IMG/VR virus record: IMGVR_UViG_3300034166_001736
Location: 1-40,010 of that record
Source of the DNA: a virus
Direction: 5' to 3' (one strand)
Length of the DNA stretch: 40,010 nt
Position numbers and translations under genes: made by a program. Positions 22,106 through 29,501 of the stretch are shown here, in pieces. Under the pieces are notes generated by a model, which had not been told where the DNA came from, ran no database searches, and saw only the letters and a program-made list of their open reading frames with translations. How positions within the stretch are numbered: position 1 is the stretch's first letter; the number at the start of each line of letters is the position of its first letter.

Positions 22106-22843
22106 TTAAAGACTACTGTTTTCTTGGATAAATTTTTTGAACGACATTATGGTTGATTCTGAAGACAACGATGGTGGGCGAGTTTTCGAAATTCCCATAT
22201 AATATCTCAAACTATTCCAGAGGTGTTGATGTATTTGAGGATGAGTAGAGGGAGCGGGAGGAAGTTGTGAGAAAAATTTTTCTTTTTCTCCATCAACTAT
22301 CATATGTCTCATAGCTGTTCCTGTTATCTGTTCTCCAGAAGAATTTGAAATTCTGCCAAAATCGTGAATTTTAACTTTACCAGGTGTTAATTCGCCAGAA
22401 TTTTCCATATGTCTTACAGTTTCTCTTAAATGTTTAGCTTGTTCTGGTTCTACATGAACATGAATCTTAGAATATTTTTCGGCATGATCTTTAAAAATTT
22501 CACCAAGACCGCGTTCTGGTGTCGTTTCAGCCCAATTAACACCTCGAGAAAACGCCTTGGCAAATTTTATTTTTTCGCCTGCTGGCATTGGACTTTCTGG
22601 AATTTTTGGCGCGCCTTCTATTTTTCTTTTAGCTAGGTTTGGTTTTTCAATTTTTTTCCAAATTTTACCAACAACGCTTTTTTTTCCTGCTGTAATACCA
22701 TCAACAGCGTGGCCAACAACAACAACGTGATCAGATCCAGACTTATCAGCCATTTCTTTAATTTTATTGGCATAATAATGGTGCCCGATGCTATTAACAC
22801 CACCACCAAGAGAAGTAACACCAAGAATTAAAGATTTTTTCAT
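22106..22843 (-). CDS. Cytidylyltransferase-like nucleotidyltransferase with terminal tag
   Basis: The 245-residue product shows the two marks of the HxGH nucleotidyltransferase superfamily (NadM/TagD-like). NSIGHHYYANKI (17-28) replaces the usual HxGH, and ITGTAMRHMIVDG (173-185) corresponds to the ISxTxxR motif. The segment after it (EKEKFFSQLPP) resembles virion-associated nucleotidyltransferases of marine T4-like phages. The first His of HxGH is Asn, so catalysis may be altered. The last 13 residues, MSFKKFIQENSSL, look like a capsid-targeting tag placed at the C-terminus. I choose the ATG at 22843 over the TTG at 22855. It lies in the tagged gene cluster. Confidence 0.65.
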   Translation of the reverse strand: MKKSLILGVTSLGGGVNSIGHHYYANKIKEMADKSGSDHVVVVGHAVDGITAGKKSVVGKIWKKIEKPNLAKRKIEGAPKIPESPMPAGEKIKFAKAFSRGVNWAETTPERGLGEIFKDHAEKYSKIHVHVEPEQAKHLRETVRHMENSGELTPGKVKIHDFGRISNSSGEQITGTAMRHMIVDGEKEKFFSQLPPAPSTHPQIHQHLWNSLRYYMGISKTRPPSLSSESTIMSFKKFIQENSSL

Positions 22844-22858
22844 ATTGGTTCCCAAATA

Positions 22859-24055
22859 TTAAACGGGCTGTCTAGAAAATTTATCATTAAGACGATTGTT
22901 TCTGGCAAAATTGTCTGGTTCAGCTGGATGATCTTTTTTGGGCAAAGCTATAGAGCTCATAACTAATTTGGCGTGGGTTTCTCCATTTTTAGCATAAAAT
23001 CCTTCGCCAACATTTGTATTGCCTTGACGACCGCCAGGCATTCTGGCTGTCATTCTGAATGGAAATCTTCCAACTTTTTCTGATTTCTCACCAATACCTT
23101 TAGTGATGGCATTAACTGCTCGTTGTAAATGGTTGTGTATTCTGAATGTTCTATTAAAATGTTCTTGGTTTTCATCGATGTGTTGTAAAGCAGCAGTCGA
23201 ATCTTTTCCATCTTTTTGATATCTTGCGCGAACAAATTTCTTTAAATCTTTCACGTTTGACTGTTTGTTGCTGTTAAGAGTGCTATTGAGATACATCTCA
23301 ACATAATTCAATGGTTTGGTCTTGGCTGTTGGATTTCCTTTGCGTAACAGAGGATGAACGTGACCATTTTCAAACAAGTGAGATTCTGTGTAATTAGGAT
23401 GAGAGTGTTCTTCTTCGGCAGCTGTTAGATGTTTTAAAGCTTCTGCTTTACGTTTTGGGGAAATATCCAACTCATCTGGATGCATACTAACATCCATATG
23501 TGCAATTTTGCCCTGTGGATGTTGAGTTGTGGTTCCAGCAAATGAAGGTTTAATAGGGGTTGGACCTTTTTTCGGATCCATTTCAGTGTGGAAAGCGACA
23601 AGATGTGATGCGTTTTCAGTCCCGCCAGTCGTTGGGTGATATGTTACTATATTTCCGCCAAATCCCCCTTCTGGGTTTTTTGAAAGAACATCAAATTGGT
23701 GGGATCCAGGTTCTTTTAAAGTTGCATGTAGATGCTGTGCCAATGGACGTAATATATCATGAAGATGCGGTTTTGGAACAGAACCTTGTGGTCCGTGCAA
23801 TGCTCCAACTTCTTCCGGAGACCCAAGCCATTTTGCGGCGTCTGATTTATAACTTATTGCTTTATCTTTACGAGCTAAAGAAATGGCTCCATCAATTTTT
23901 CTTGTGATTTCTGCCTTTCTAGAAACAACATCACGAAGCAACCCAATCATGGGTTTAGTTCCATCAAGACGAATAGCTGCTTCAGCTGCGTGTCCAAGGT
24001 GGCCGTGACCGCCTTTTGATTCAGCTTCTGTGATAAACTGTTTATAAGTGAGCAT
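22859..24055 (-). CDS. CTS-tagged protein with KxDG ligase-like motif, 398 aa
   Basis: The 398-residue product begins MLTYKQFITEAESKGGHGHLGHA. The first eleven residues are a good T4-type capsid-targeting sequence, with cleavage expected after ITE. Residues 50-60 (ITRKIDGAISL) carry a KxDG motif like the lysine loop of ligases and related nucleotidyltransferases, and HLVAFHTEMD (151-160) resembles a later strand of a family I recall from marine T4-like phages. It is rich in His, Lys and Gly. I infer a packaged protein with possible nucleotide-dependent chemistry; other ligase motifs are not evident. The ribosome-binding site is AGGAAG. Confidence 0.6.
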   Translation of the reverse strand: MLTYKQFITEAESKGGHGHLGHAAEAAIRLDGTKPMIGLLRDVVSRKAEITRKIDGAISLARKDKAISYKSDAAKWLGSPEEVGALHGPQGSVPKPHLHDILRPLAQHLHATLKEPGSHQFDVLSKNPEGGFGGNIVTYHPTTGGTENASHLVAFHTEMDPKKGPTPIKPSFAGTTTQHPQGKIAHMDVSMHPDELDISPKRKAEALKHLTAAEEEHSHPNYTESHLFENGHVHPLLRKGNPTAKTKPLNYVEMYLNSTLNSNKQSNVKDLKKFVRARYQKDGKDSTAALQHIDENQEHFNRTFRIHNHLQRAVNAITKGIGEKSEKVGRFPFRMTARMPGGRQGNTNVGEGFYAKNGETHAKLVMSSIALPKKDHPAEPDNFARNNRLNDKFSRQPV

Positions 24056-24058
24056 TTT

Positions 24059-25483
24059 TTATCTTCCTGACCAAGATCTGTCTTTGTAAAATGCCAAAGA
24101 TTTTCCTATGGGTTTATTTGGCATCAAACCAGACCCCGATTTAATGTTTGTAAATCTTCTATCATGGCTAACAGAAAATAACGTACTACCTGTCGATCTT
24201 TTTATAGTGAAAGACTGAGATCCGGGAGTATAAGAAACTGAAAACTGTCTGTTTGGATCAGATGCATTTTTGATATCAAAATCGTGAGCGTTTCTTAACA
24301 AACGCGGAAGATTGGCCACTTTAGTTTTTGGTTCTTCTCCATCATTAGCTACGCTTACGTGAAAAATTCTAATGACTTTTCTCTCTTTTGATTGTCTGTC
24401 TGGTATTCCAGATATTTCAGAATGAAAATTTTTCAACAAACGACCATGTTCATCTGGGTGCGTTCTAACTTTGCTATAGACTCTATTAAGAGCGCGTGCA
24501 GCAGCAGAATAATAATTTGGTATAGAGTTTTTATCAGAAGATTCTTCATGATGTTTATGTAGCTCATCAGATGTTGGTAATTTTTTTTCTTTTGCTATCT
24601 CATCATATTGTTTTGCTTGTTCTGATCCCTTTGGGATTCTTCTGGTTATTTTAGCAAGCAATTCTTTACCAGATTTATCTGTTTTTTTAAATAATTGGGG
24701 ATTAGAATTAATCACACCTTTGACAGCAAGTAATTTTGTTTGTTTACCATCAGGCGTTTTTTGCATCAAAGGATGATCTTCATCAAAATCCAACGAACTT
24801 TTTGCTTTTTTGTGTAGAGAATCCAGATTTTTTTTGGCTGTCGGCCCCAAAACAGCACCAACCAAATTACTAATGTGATGGTGTAAAACTGCAAATCCTG
24901 GCCCTCTTAGTTTGTCTGATGCACTTTTTTTGCCGCTTTCTCCATATCCAGAAACTTTGAGAGAGACACCAGCTAACAATCCTTCTCCATGTTTTAACGA
25001 AGAAAGAGGATCTTCAGAATGTTCCGAAGTTTCTGTGCTATGTTTTACTATCGGGACAACCACATCAGCATTAGAGGAAACTCCATATTTTTCTTCAACA
25101 CCCCTTTCTTGACCAGCTCCAGTGGCATGCGGAGGCCCAGCTACGGAGAACCCCTCAGTATGAAGATGATGAATAAAATGAGCCGCAGATTTTACTGTAT
25201 CAGAATACAGTTTATCAAATCTACCGTGTTTTAATTTTTTTTTAAACGGTTTCATTTCATCTGATTCGCCGCCATCTTTTTTAAAACTAGCTTGAGAGGA
25301 TTGATGATGCAGTTCATCCAAAGCTTGTTCATGGCTCATTCCAGAAACTCTTTTATTGTAATAGGAGTTTATTGCATGATGAAAAGCGTGTTCGGAAATT
25401 CTTCCATTTGCATCAGTAAGTTCGCCTTTACTTAACTGTGCTTCTGTTAAAAAATTTTCCACAAAATATTTAAAACTGTGCAA
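24059..25483 (-). CDS. CTS-tagged large internal protein, nuclease-like segment, 474 aa
   Basis: The start is set at the TTG at 25483, with AGGAG seven bases upstream. The ATG at 25516 lies only two bases from the late octamer and would be nearly leaderless. With TTG the N-terminus is MHSFKYFVENFLTEAQ, a capsid-targeting-like tag. Residues 137-145 (SNADVVVPI) and 172-181 (GVSLKVSGYG) have the spacing and shape of a PD-(D/E)XK strand pair in which Ser replaces the acidic residue, followed by GPGFAVL. The rest is charged and helical with many His and Lys. An injected DNA-acting protein is plausible but unproven. Confidence 0.55.
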   Translation of the reverse strand: MHSFKYFVENFLTEAQLSKGELTDANGRISEHAFHHAINSYYNKRVSGMSHEQALDELHHQSSQASFKKDGGESDEMKPFKKKLKHGRFDKLYSDTVKSAAHFIHHLHTEGFSVAGPPHATGAGQERGVEEKYGVSSNADVVVPIVKHSTETSEHSEDPLSSLKHGEGLLAGVSLKVSGYGESGKKSASDKLRGPGFAVLHHHISNLVGAVLGPTAKKNLDSLHKKAKSSLDFDEDHPLMQKTPDGKQTKLLAVKGVINSNPQLFKKTDKSGKELLAKITRRIPKGSEQAKQYDEIAKEKKLPTSDELHKHHEESSDKNSIPNYYSAAARALNRVYSKVRTHPDEHGRLLKNFHSEISGIPDRQSKERKVIRIFHVSVANDGEEPKTKVANLPRLLRNAHDFDIKNASDPNRQFSVSYTPGSQSFTIKRSTGSTLFSVSHDRRFTNIKSGSGLMPNKPIGKSLAFYKDRSWSGR

Positions 25484-25518
25484 AGGAGGCTCTCCTGAAA
25501 CGATTATAGAAGTCATAT

Positions 25519-25526
25519 TATTTATA
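25519..25526 (-). promoter_or_regulatory. T4-type late promoter TATAAATA
   Basis: A perfect octamer is embedded just after the terminator T-tract. It is the likely promoter of the cluster of tagged head proteins to the left. Confidence 0.8.
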
Positions 25527-25527
25527 A

Positions 25528-25555
25528 TAAAAAAAATCCCCGCCGAAGCGGGGAT
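25528..25555 (-). terminator. Intrinsic terminator with UUCG loop
   Basis: On the minus strand ATCCCCGC, loop TTCG and GCGGGGAT are followed by eight T residues. It ends the transcript of the 222-residue tagged protein. Confidence 0.92.
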
Positions 25556-25597
25556 CTGTTTAGATACAGACAGGTTAATATTCTAATGTTCAGGCTT

Positions 25598-26266
25598 CTA
25601 TTTTTTTTCCAATGCAGCAGTTGCTGCTTCACGAGCAGTTTTTTCTAAACGTTTCATTTCTGGAGCTTCACGAGTGGTTTCTATATATGTAGAAAATTGT
25701 CCCATATCGCCTTCCGGATGGGCGGCGAAGAAATCCTTCAAGCTCGGAGGTGGAATAAAAGCCCTGTCCAGCAATTTTTCTTTATCAACTGTCAAAGTAA
25801 CTTTACCATTCTTAACAACAGCTTTATGACCATCTTCTTGATGATGTAGAGTGACTTCACCGCCTTCCACTTTATGCACTGTCCATTCTTCGCTCAGCTG
25901 TTTTGATTCATTTAATCCATCGTGTTTATCGCATATTTCCTGTGCTGCTTTTTCTGCAGATCTTTGTAATTCGGCATACCCACCAGCAATTTCTATTGTT
26001 TTTGCATGATGAACATCAACACTTAATACGCCATTAGGTGATCTAACAAATTCAGCTGTATGGCCATCTGTGTGATGAAGTTTGCCGCTTACTAAGGGTA
26101 CGTCTGGATCGTGACCACCATATCCCCTCCCATCATTATCTGGGTGTAGGGGTTCGGCGTTCACTTCATGCGCTGTCCATTCTTCGCTCAATTGTTTTGG
26201 TCCATCCAGTCTAGCAATACGAGCTTGCTCTGATATAAACTTGGCGTAACGATCAATATTAGACAT
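25598..26266 (-). CDS. Putative internal protein with repeated LSEE segments, 222 aa
   Basis: The 222-residue product begins MSNIDRYAKFISEQARIARLDG, which is loosely like a capsid-targeting tag with a candidate cleavage site after FISE. QLSEEWT occurs twice (about 25-31 and 122-128), each within a near-identical DNA block and each followed by a similar beta-type domain (TAHEV..., TVHKV...), so the protein is an internal duplication. Repeated [IL]xE sites would suit processing by a prohead protease. Promoter (26294-26301) and terminator (25528-25555) make it a single-gene late unit. No enzymatic motif is seen. Confidence 0.6.
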   Translation of the reverse strand: MSNIDRYAKFISEQARIARLDGPKQLSEEWTAHEVNAEPLHPDNDGRGYGGHDPDVPLVSGKLHHTDGHTAEFVRSPNGVLSVDVHHAKTIEIAGGYAELQRSAEKAAQEICDKHDGLNESKQLSEEWTVHKVEGGEVTLHHQEDGHKAVVKNGKVTLTVDKEKLLDRAFIPPPSLKDFFAAHPEGDMGQFSTYIETTREAPEMKRLEKTAREAATAALEKK

Positions 26267-26293
26267 TTTGGCTCCCTGGATTTTGTTTCTATC

Positions 26294-26301
26294 TATTTAT
26301 A
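26294..26301 (-). promoter_or_regulatory. T4-type late promoter TATAAATA
   Basis: A perfect octamer lies 28 bases upstream of the 222-residue gene and is followed by GGGAG. Confidence 0.8.
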
Positions 26302-26312
26302 AAAACTATAAT

Positions 26313-26846
26313 TTAAATCCAAGAAGGGGCGACTCGTTTCTTCCAACTGTGAAGATGCGTTTTACCTTGTCGATAGTAATTGCGATAATTCAAAATTGGG
26401 TCTACCGACACTTTATATTTTTCGTCCATACAAGAAGGCATCACAGTGCAGTCGTCTATTTTAATTCTTCCGGGAAGAGTTCCAAGAACGAAAATCATTC
26501 CCGTTGTTTCTACCTTGTGTTTCTTTCCATATCGATAGGTGTATTCCTCCAGCAAAGCAAGAAGGTGGCGATAGAGCCAGTTGTAATTACCAGAGGTTTC
26601 TCTGGCCCAAATAGCCGATGGATGGTTTATGTGAGTCGCCGAATAGATAGTTTCGTTTCGCGAATCGGGAAGAGCATAAACCTTTTTCTTCCTGCCATTA
26701 ACAACATCCACTCTCATCGTCCCATCAAGAACGCGATGGGCAGTTGATAGCAGCTGTGCTGTTTCGAGGATCATTTTTACGACATGTTTGTCAACCATCC
26801 AACGCGCACACTGAACAGGATTCTCAGACAAATAAAATATATTCAT
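26313..26846 (-). CDS. Conserved phage protein, 177 aa
   Basis: I recall this 177-residue protein as a widely conserved family in T4-like and other large phages. Shared features are MNIFYLSENP (1-10), WMVDKHVVKMILETAQLLSTAHR (16-38), then ATHINHPSAIWARET and NYNWLYRHLLALLEEYTYRYG (about 87-107), and an end with YRNYYRQGK. Function is unknown. The His/Lys/Glu-rich N-terminal helix and aromatic second helix are invariant-looking. It starts one base before the previous gene stops. Confidence 0.7.
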   Translation of the reverse strand: MNIFYLSENPVQCARWMVDKHVVKMILETAQLLSTAHRVLDGTMRVDVVNGRKKKVYALPDSRNETIYSATHINHPSAIWARETSGNYNWLYRHLLALLEEYTYRYGKKHKVETTGMIFVLGTLPGRIKIDDCTVMPSCMDEKYKVSVDPILNYRNYYRQGKTHLHSWKKRVAPSWI

Positions 26847-27145
26847 TACTTCTTTCTTCCTAGTGCGTTAGCATCATCTTTTTTGGTCACGAATTGATAC
26901 GCGCCTTTGTTGCAAATAGGGGCAACGCTTGTCATATTCAAAGTCATTTCTGCTTTAACTTGTTTCGACTCATTACGAGTTTGATCGAAGAAATTTCTAG
27001 CAGGAGTATACACCATATTGTTGGAACACTCTGGAAGATCGGGAGTTTCCCTCATCCAAGAAAAGTCAGGAGCGTTCCAGCTACGACCACGCAGAGGCTT
27101 TCTTCGCGTGCGAGGCTTTTTCCTTAGCGATCCTAAGACTGCCAT
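26846..27145 (-). CDS. Hypothetical protein, 99 aa
   Basis: The 99-residue product has a basic start (MAVLGSLRKKPRTRRKPLRGRSW) followed by WNAPDFSWMRETPDLPECSN and a polar C-terminal half. The start has AAAGGA seven bases upstream and follows an early promoter (27177-27205). It resembles unknown proteins found with the downstream gene in related phages, by memory only. No motif is recognised. Confidence 0.6.
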   Translation of the reverse strand: MAVLGSLRKKPRTRRKPLRGRSWNAPDFSWMRETPDLPECSNNMVYTPARNFFDQTRNESKQVKAEMTLNMTSVAPICNKGAYQFVTKKDDANALGRKK

Positions 27146-27176
27146 AACAAAATCCTTTCAATTATTACAACTTATA

Positions 27177-27205
27177 AGTCTACTATAAATTTTGGTAATT
27201 GTCAA
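27177..27205 (-). promoter_or_regulatory. Early sigma70-like promoter
   Basis: TTGACA (27205-27200), a 17-bp spacer and TAGACT (27182-27177) lie on the minus strand. The -10 is part of GACTTATAAGT, similar to half of the long palindromes at 39.75 kb. Confidence 0.75.
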
Positions 27206-27216
27206 GTCTTTTTTTA

Positions 27217-27831
27217 TTAATTTTTATGAATAAAAGAAAAATCTTCCGAGATATCGTCCATGCCGATAGTCTCTAATTGTTCTTCAACTGGAAACTGTAG
27301 ATTATTATCTTCTAGAAGTTTTTGAGTTATTGGATAAAAGGTGTTCACGATAACAGCCTGCCCACCAATAACTTTAGTTGAACATTTGGCTATAACAGAT
27401 TGACCCAGCAAAGTGTTGTTCTCGTTGACGACTGCATGGGCCACTCCTGTTTTCTCGTTATAAACACCTAGGAATGCCACGAATAGAGAAACAACTGATT
27501 GGGTGTTGCCTCTGAATTTTTTCATATCGCTCTTGTCACACACAACAACAAGATGAATCTTGTCGTTTTCGACAAACATATATTTGCCCTGTTGTGGTAA
27601 CTTTTTATAAAAGAGTCTAGAAAGAAATGGCATGTTTCCTAAGAGCTCTCTAGGAAAAACACCATGGGCTTTTTGTTGAGGAATGACAGCTTTCTCGACC
27701 CAGTGAATATAACCATGAAGACCGAAATAGTTTCTCGCTTCTCTAATCTCATACATCATATCTCTTGTGCGATATGGATCCATTATATCCATATCAGAGA
27801 TAGTGCAGTCATAATCAATTTCAATTGTCAT
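27217..27831 (-). CDS. Hypothetical protein, 204 aa
   Basis: The 204-residue protein starts at the ATG at 27831 behind GAGGG; an upstream TTG one codon earlier is less likely. The first part (MTIEIDYDCTISDMDIMDPY) is acidic, the middle contains GKYMFVENDKIHLVVVCDKSD and VVSLFVAFLGVYNEK, and the end (EEQLETIGMDDISEDFSFIHKN) is acidic. It is probably a cytoplasmic alpha/beta protein. No family is recognised. The start overlaps the upstream 72-residue gene by 11 bases. Confidence 0.6.
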   Translation of the reverse strand: MTIEIDYDCTISDMDIMDPYRTRDMMYEIREARNYFGLHGYIHWVEKAVIPQQKAHGVFPRELLGNMPFLSRLFYKKLPQQGKYMFVENDKIHLVVVCDKSDMKKFRGNTQSVVSLFVAFLGVYNEKTGVAHAVVNENNTLLGQSVIAKCSTKVIGGQAVIVNTFYPITQKLLEDNNLQFPVEEQLETIGMDDISEDFSFIHKN

Positions 27832-28039
27832 CAACCACCCTCAAAAAACTATTGACTATAGCCATAAACTCTTCATCAGTTTCTGCTACCAAAACCTGTT
27901 TCATAAAATCCTCAATGGAATCATGTTTGCTGTTGTTTCGCAAAACTCGAGTTACTTTGCTGATGATTGTGAAAGAATGATCATCAGGTGAAATTCTGAT
28001 TGAGAGTTCTGGATGTCTCAGCGAGGGTTGTTCGGTCAT
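27821..28039 (-). CDS. Hypothetical protein, 72 aa
   Basis: The 72-residue product starts at the ATG at 28039 behind GGGGAAAG; a longer form from a TTG at 28066 is less likely because it would cover this site. The pattern is beta-like first (SIRISPDDHSFTIISKVTRV), then helical (SIEDFMKQVLVAETDEEF). It lies between the GMP reductase gene and the 204-residue gene. No motif is recognised. Confidence 0.55.
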   Translation of the reverse strand: MTEQPSLRHPELSIRISPDDHSFTIISKVTRVLRNNSKHDSIEDFMKQVLVAETDEEFMAIVNSFLRVVDDN

Positions 28040-28082
28040 TTTTTTCTTTCCCCGTTTTATTCCCAAAAGGATTCTTTGTTTA

Positions 28083-29126
28083 CTAGTAATTATCCGTTTG
28101 TCTCCTAACTTTCACAACATTATTTTGAAGATAATAATAGTCTTTGATGAGATCGTCAACACAGGCAATATTTAAATATGTCATGGCAGAACGAAGTCCG
28201 TTTTCAATCTCAGTGATTCTTTCCTCAACGCTCATGTTTCTGGAAATCAAAACAGATTTACCTTCTGGTGAAGAATATTTATTCTCTGGTTTATAAGATT
28301 TAGACTCTTCACTAGAAGAACCATAAAACTTATTTCCAGTTTCAGTCAAACCAGCAAACATTCCGCCCATCATAACCTCATGGGCACCCGCCACAAAAGC
28401 TTTTGTTACATCTCCGGGATTGCGAATGCCACCATCGGAAATGATATAAACGTTTTCGAAAAGCTTTTCGTTTTCTTTTTTGCAAGCTTCTAGTTGTTTT
28501 CTCGCATCACAAATAAGACTATATTGAGGAGCGCCGACTCCAGTCATCAATCTTGTTGTGCAAACTGAGCCAGAACCAATACCAAACTTCAGTCCTATTG
28601 ATTTGATATTTGGAAAAGATTCTCGAGCTCGGAGATATGCAATCAAATAATGAATTGTCTCCGCGTTACCCAGATTTCCAAAAATAACATTTTTGAATGG
28701 CGCTTCTCTCAAAAATCTGATTGTGGAGGTCCAAAAGTTATCCGAATGTCCATTGGCCAAATCAAAACAAACAGTCTTATCACAAAGAACAAACTTCTCG
28801 CTCAGAAGATACCAAATCTCTTTCATCTTTGCAAAGTCTTGATCTGTAAACCCAAAGGTTGGAATAACATTTTTGACCAAAGACCAATCTGATTCTTTGA
28901 TAAACGTTCTCCAATCAATGATGGAAACGTGTTTGTCGATGTATGTTTTCCAACCACGAGCCGATGCAATCTTTGCCACTTTAAGAGTTCCAATATTTTC
29001 CATATTGGCTATCGATAGAGGCACAGAGTTTTCAGATGTGTGTAGTTGTGGTTGAGATCTTGAATTCAGTCTAGAGAACATTTCAGGCAGCAGCAGTACG
29101 TCTTGAAAATCAAGGTATTCTCTCAT
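28083..29126 (-). CDS. guaC: GMP reductase
   Basis: The 347-residue protein has the IMPDH/GMP reductase barrel and the same length as E. coli GuaC. The catalytic loop is GIGSGSVCTTRLMTGVGAP (182-200) with C189. ISDGGIRNPGDVTKAF is the GMP phosphate-binding loop, followed by GAHEVMMGGMFAG. No CBS domains are present, which favours GMP reductase over IMP dehydrogenase. The enzyme turns GMP to IMP with NADPH and would shift purines towards adenine nucleotides, in line with an AT-rich genome. It lies with a MazG-like pyrophosphohydrolase. Confidence 0.88.
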   Translation of the reverse strand: MREYLDFQDVLLLPEMFSRLNSRSQPQLHTSENSVPLSIANMENIGTLKVAKIASARGWKTYIDKHVSIIDWRTFIKESDWSLVKNVIPTFGFTDQDFAKMKEIWYLLSEKFVLCDKTVCFDLANGHSDNFWTSTIRFLREAPFKNVIFGNLGNAETIHYLIAYLRARESFPNIKSIGLKFGIGSGSVCTTRLMTGVGAPQYSLICDARKQLEACKKENEKLFENVYIISDGGIRNPGDVTKAFVAGAHEVMMGGMFAGLTETGNKFYGSSSEESKSYKPENKYSSPEGKSVLISRNMSVEERITEIENGLRSAMTYLNIACVDDLIKDYYYLQNNVVKVRRQTDNY

Positions 29127-29139
29127 AACAATTCCTTTA

Positions 29140-29490
29140 TTATAGGTTTGGCTTTTCAGAATTTTTCTGTCTAATTTCTTCTTGCTTTTTCCAGCATCTA
29201 GCTATTTCTAACTTGCCGCAAAAATCTGGATCATAATTATAACAGCTAGCATGGGCGGCGAAAGTAACCATTACACCGCCAACTTCTTGTTCCATTTTTC
29301 CTTTCGGTCTGGAATAAACATAATCAAGAATCTTGGAAGCATCCTCTTTAGTCATGTTGCAAGATTGCACCAATTCTAGACACTCTTCCAGAAATCTCTC
29401 ATTACGAATCTTTTTGTTTAAGATTGATTCTTTGCCGAATGTATCGACAACCCATTTTCTGGTTTCTTTTATAAAGGAAAACTTCATCAA
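29140..29490 (-). CDS. MazG-like nucleotide pyrophosphohydrolase
   Basis: The 116-residue protein resembles phage MazG-like (DUF550-type) all-alpha NTP pyrophosphohydrolases. NERFLEECLELVQ (29-41) carries the metal-binding ExxE-type helix, YVYSRPKGKMEQEVGGVMVTF (57-77) the second acidic pair, and a last helix has ARCWKKQEEIR. Related enzymes cut dATP, dGTP or signalling nucleotides. It is next to GMP reductase, so a purine-pool role is plausible. The start may be the TTG at 29490 or the ATG at 29487. Its 5' leader lies beside the displaced tRNA-Gly half. Confidence 0.78.
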   Translation of the reverse strand: MMKFSFIKETRKWVVDTFGKESILNKKIRNERFLEECLELVQSCNMTKEDASKILDYVYSRPKGKMEQEVGGVMVTFAAHASCYNYDPDFCGKLEIARCWKKQEEIRQKNSEKPNL

Positions 29491-29501
29491 GATATTGTCC
29501 T

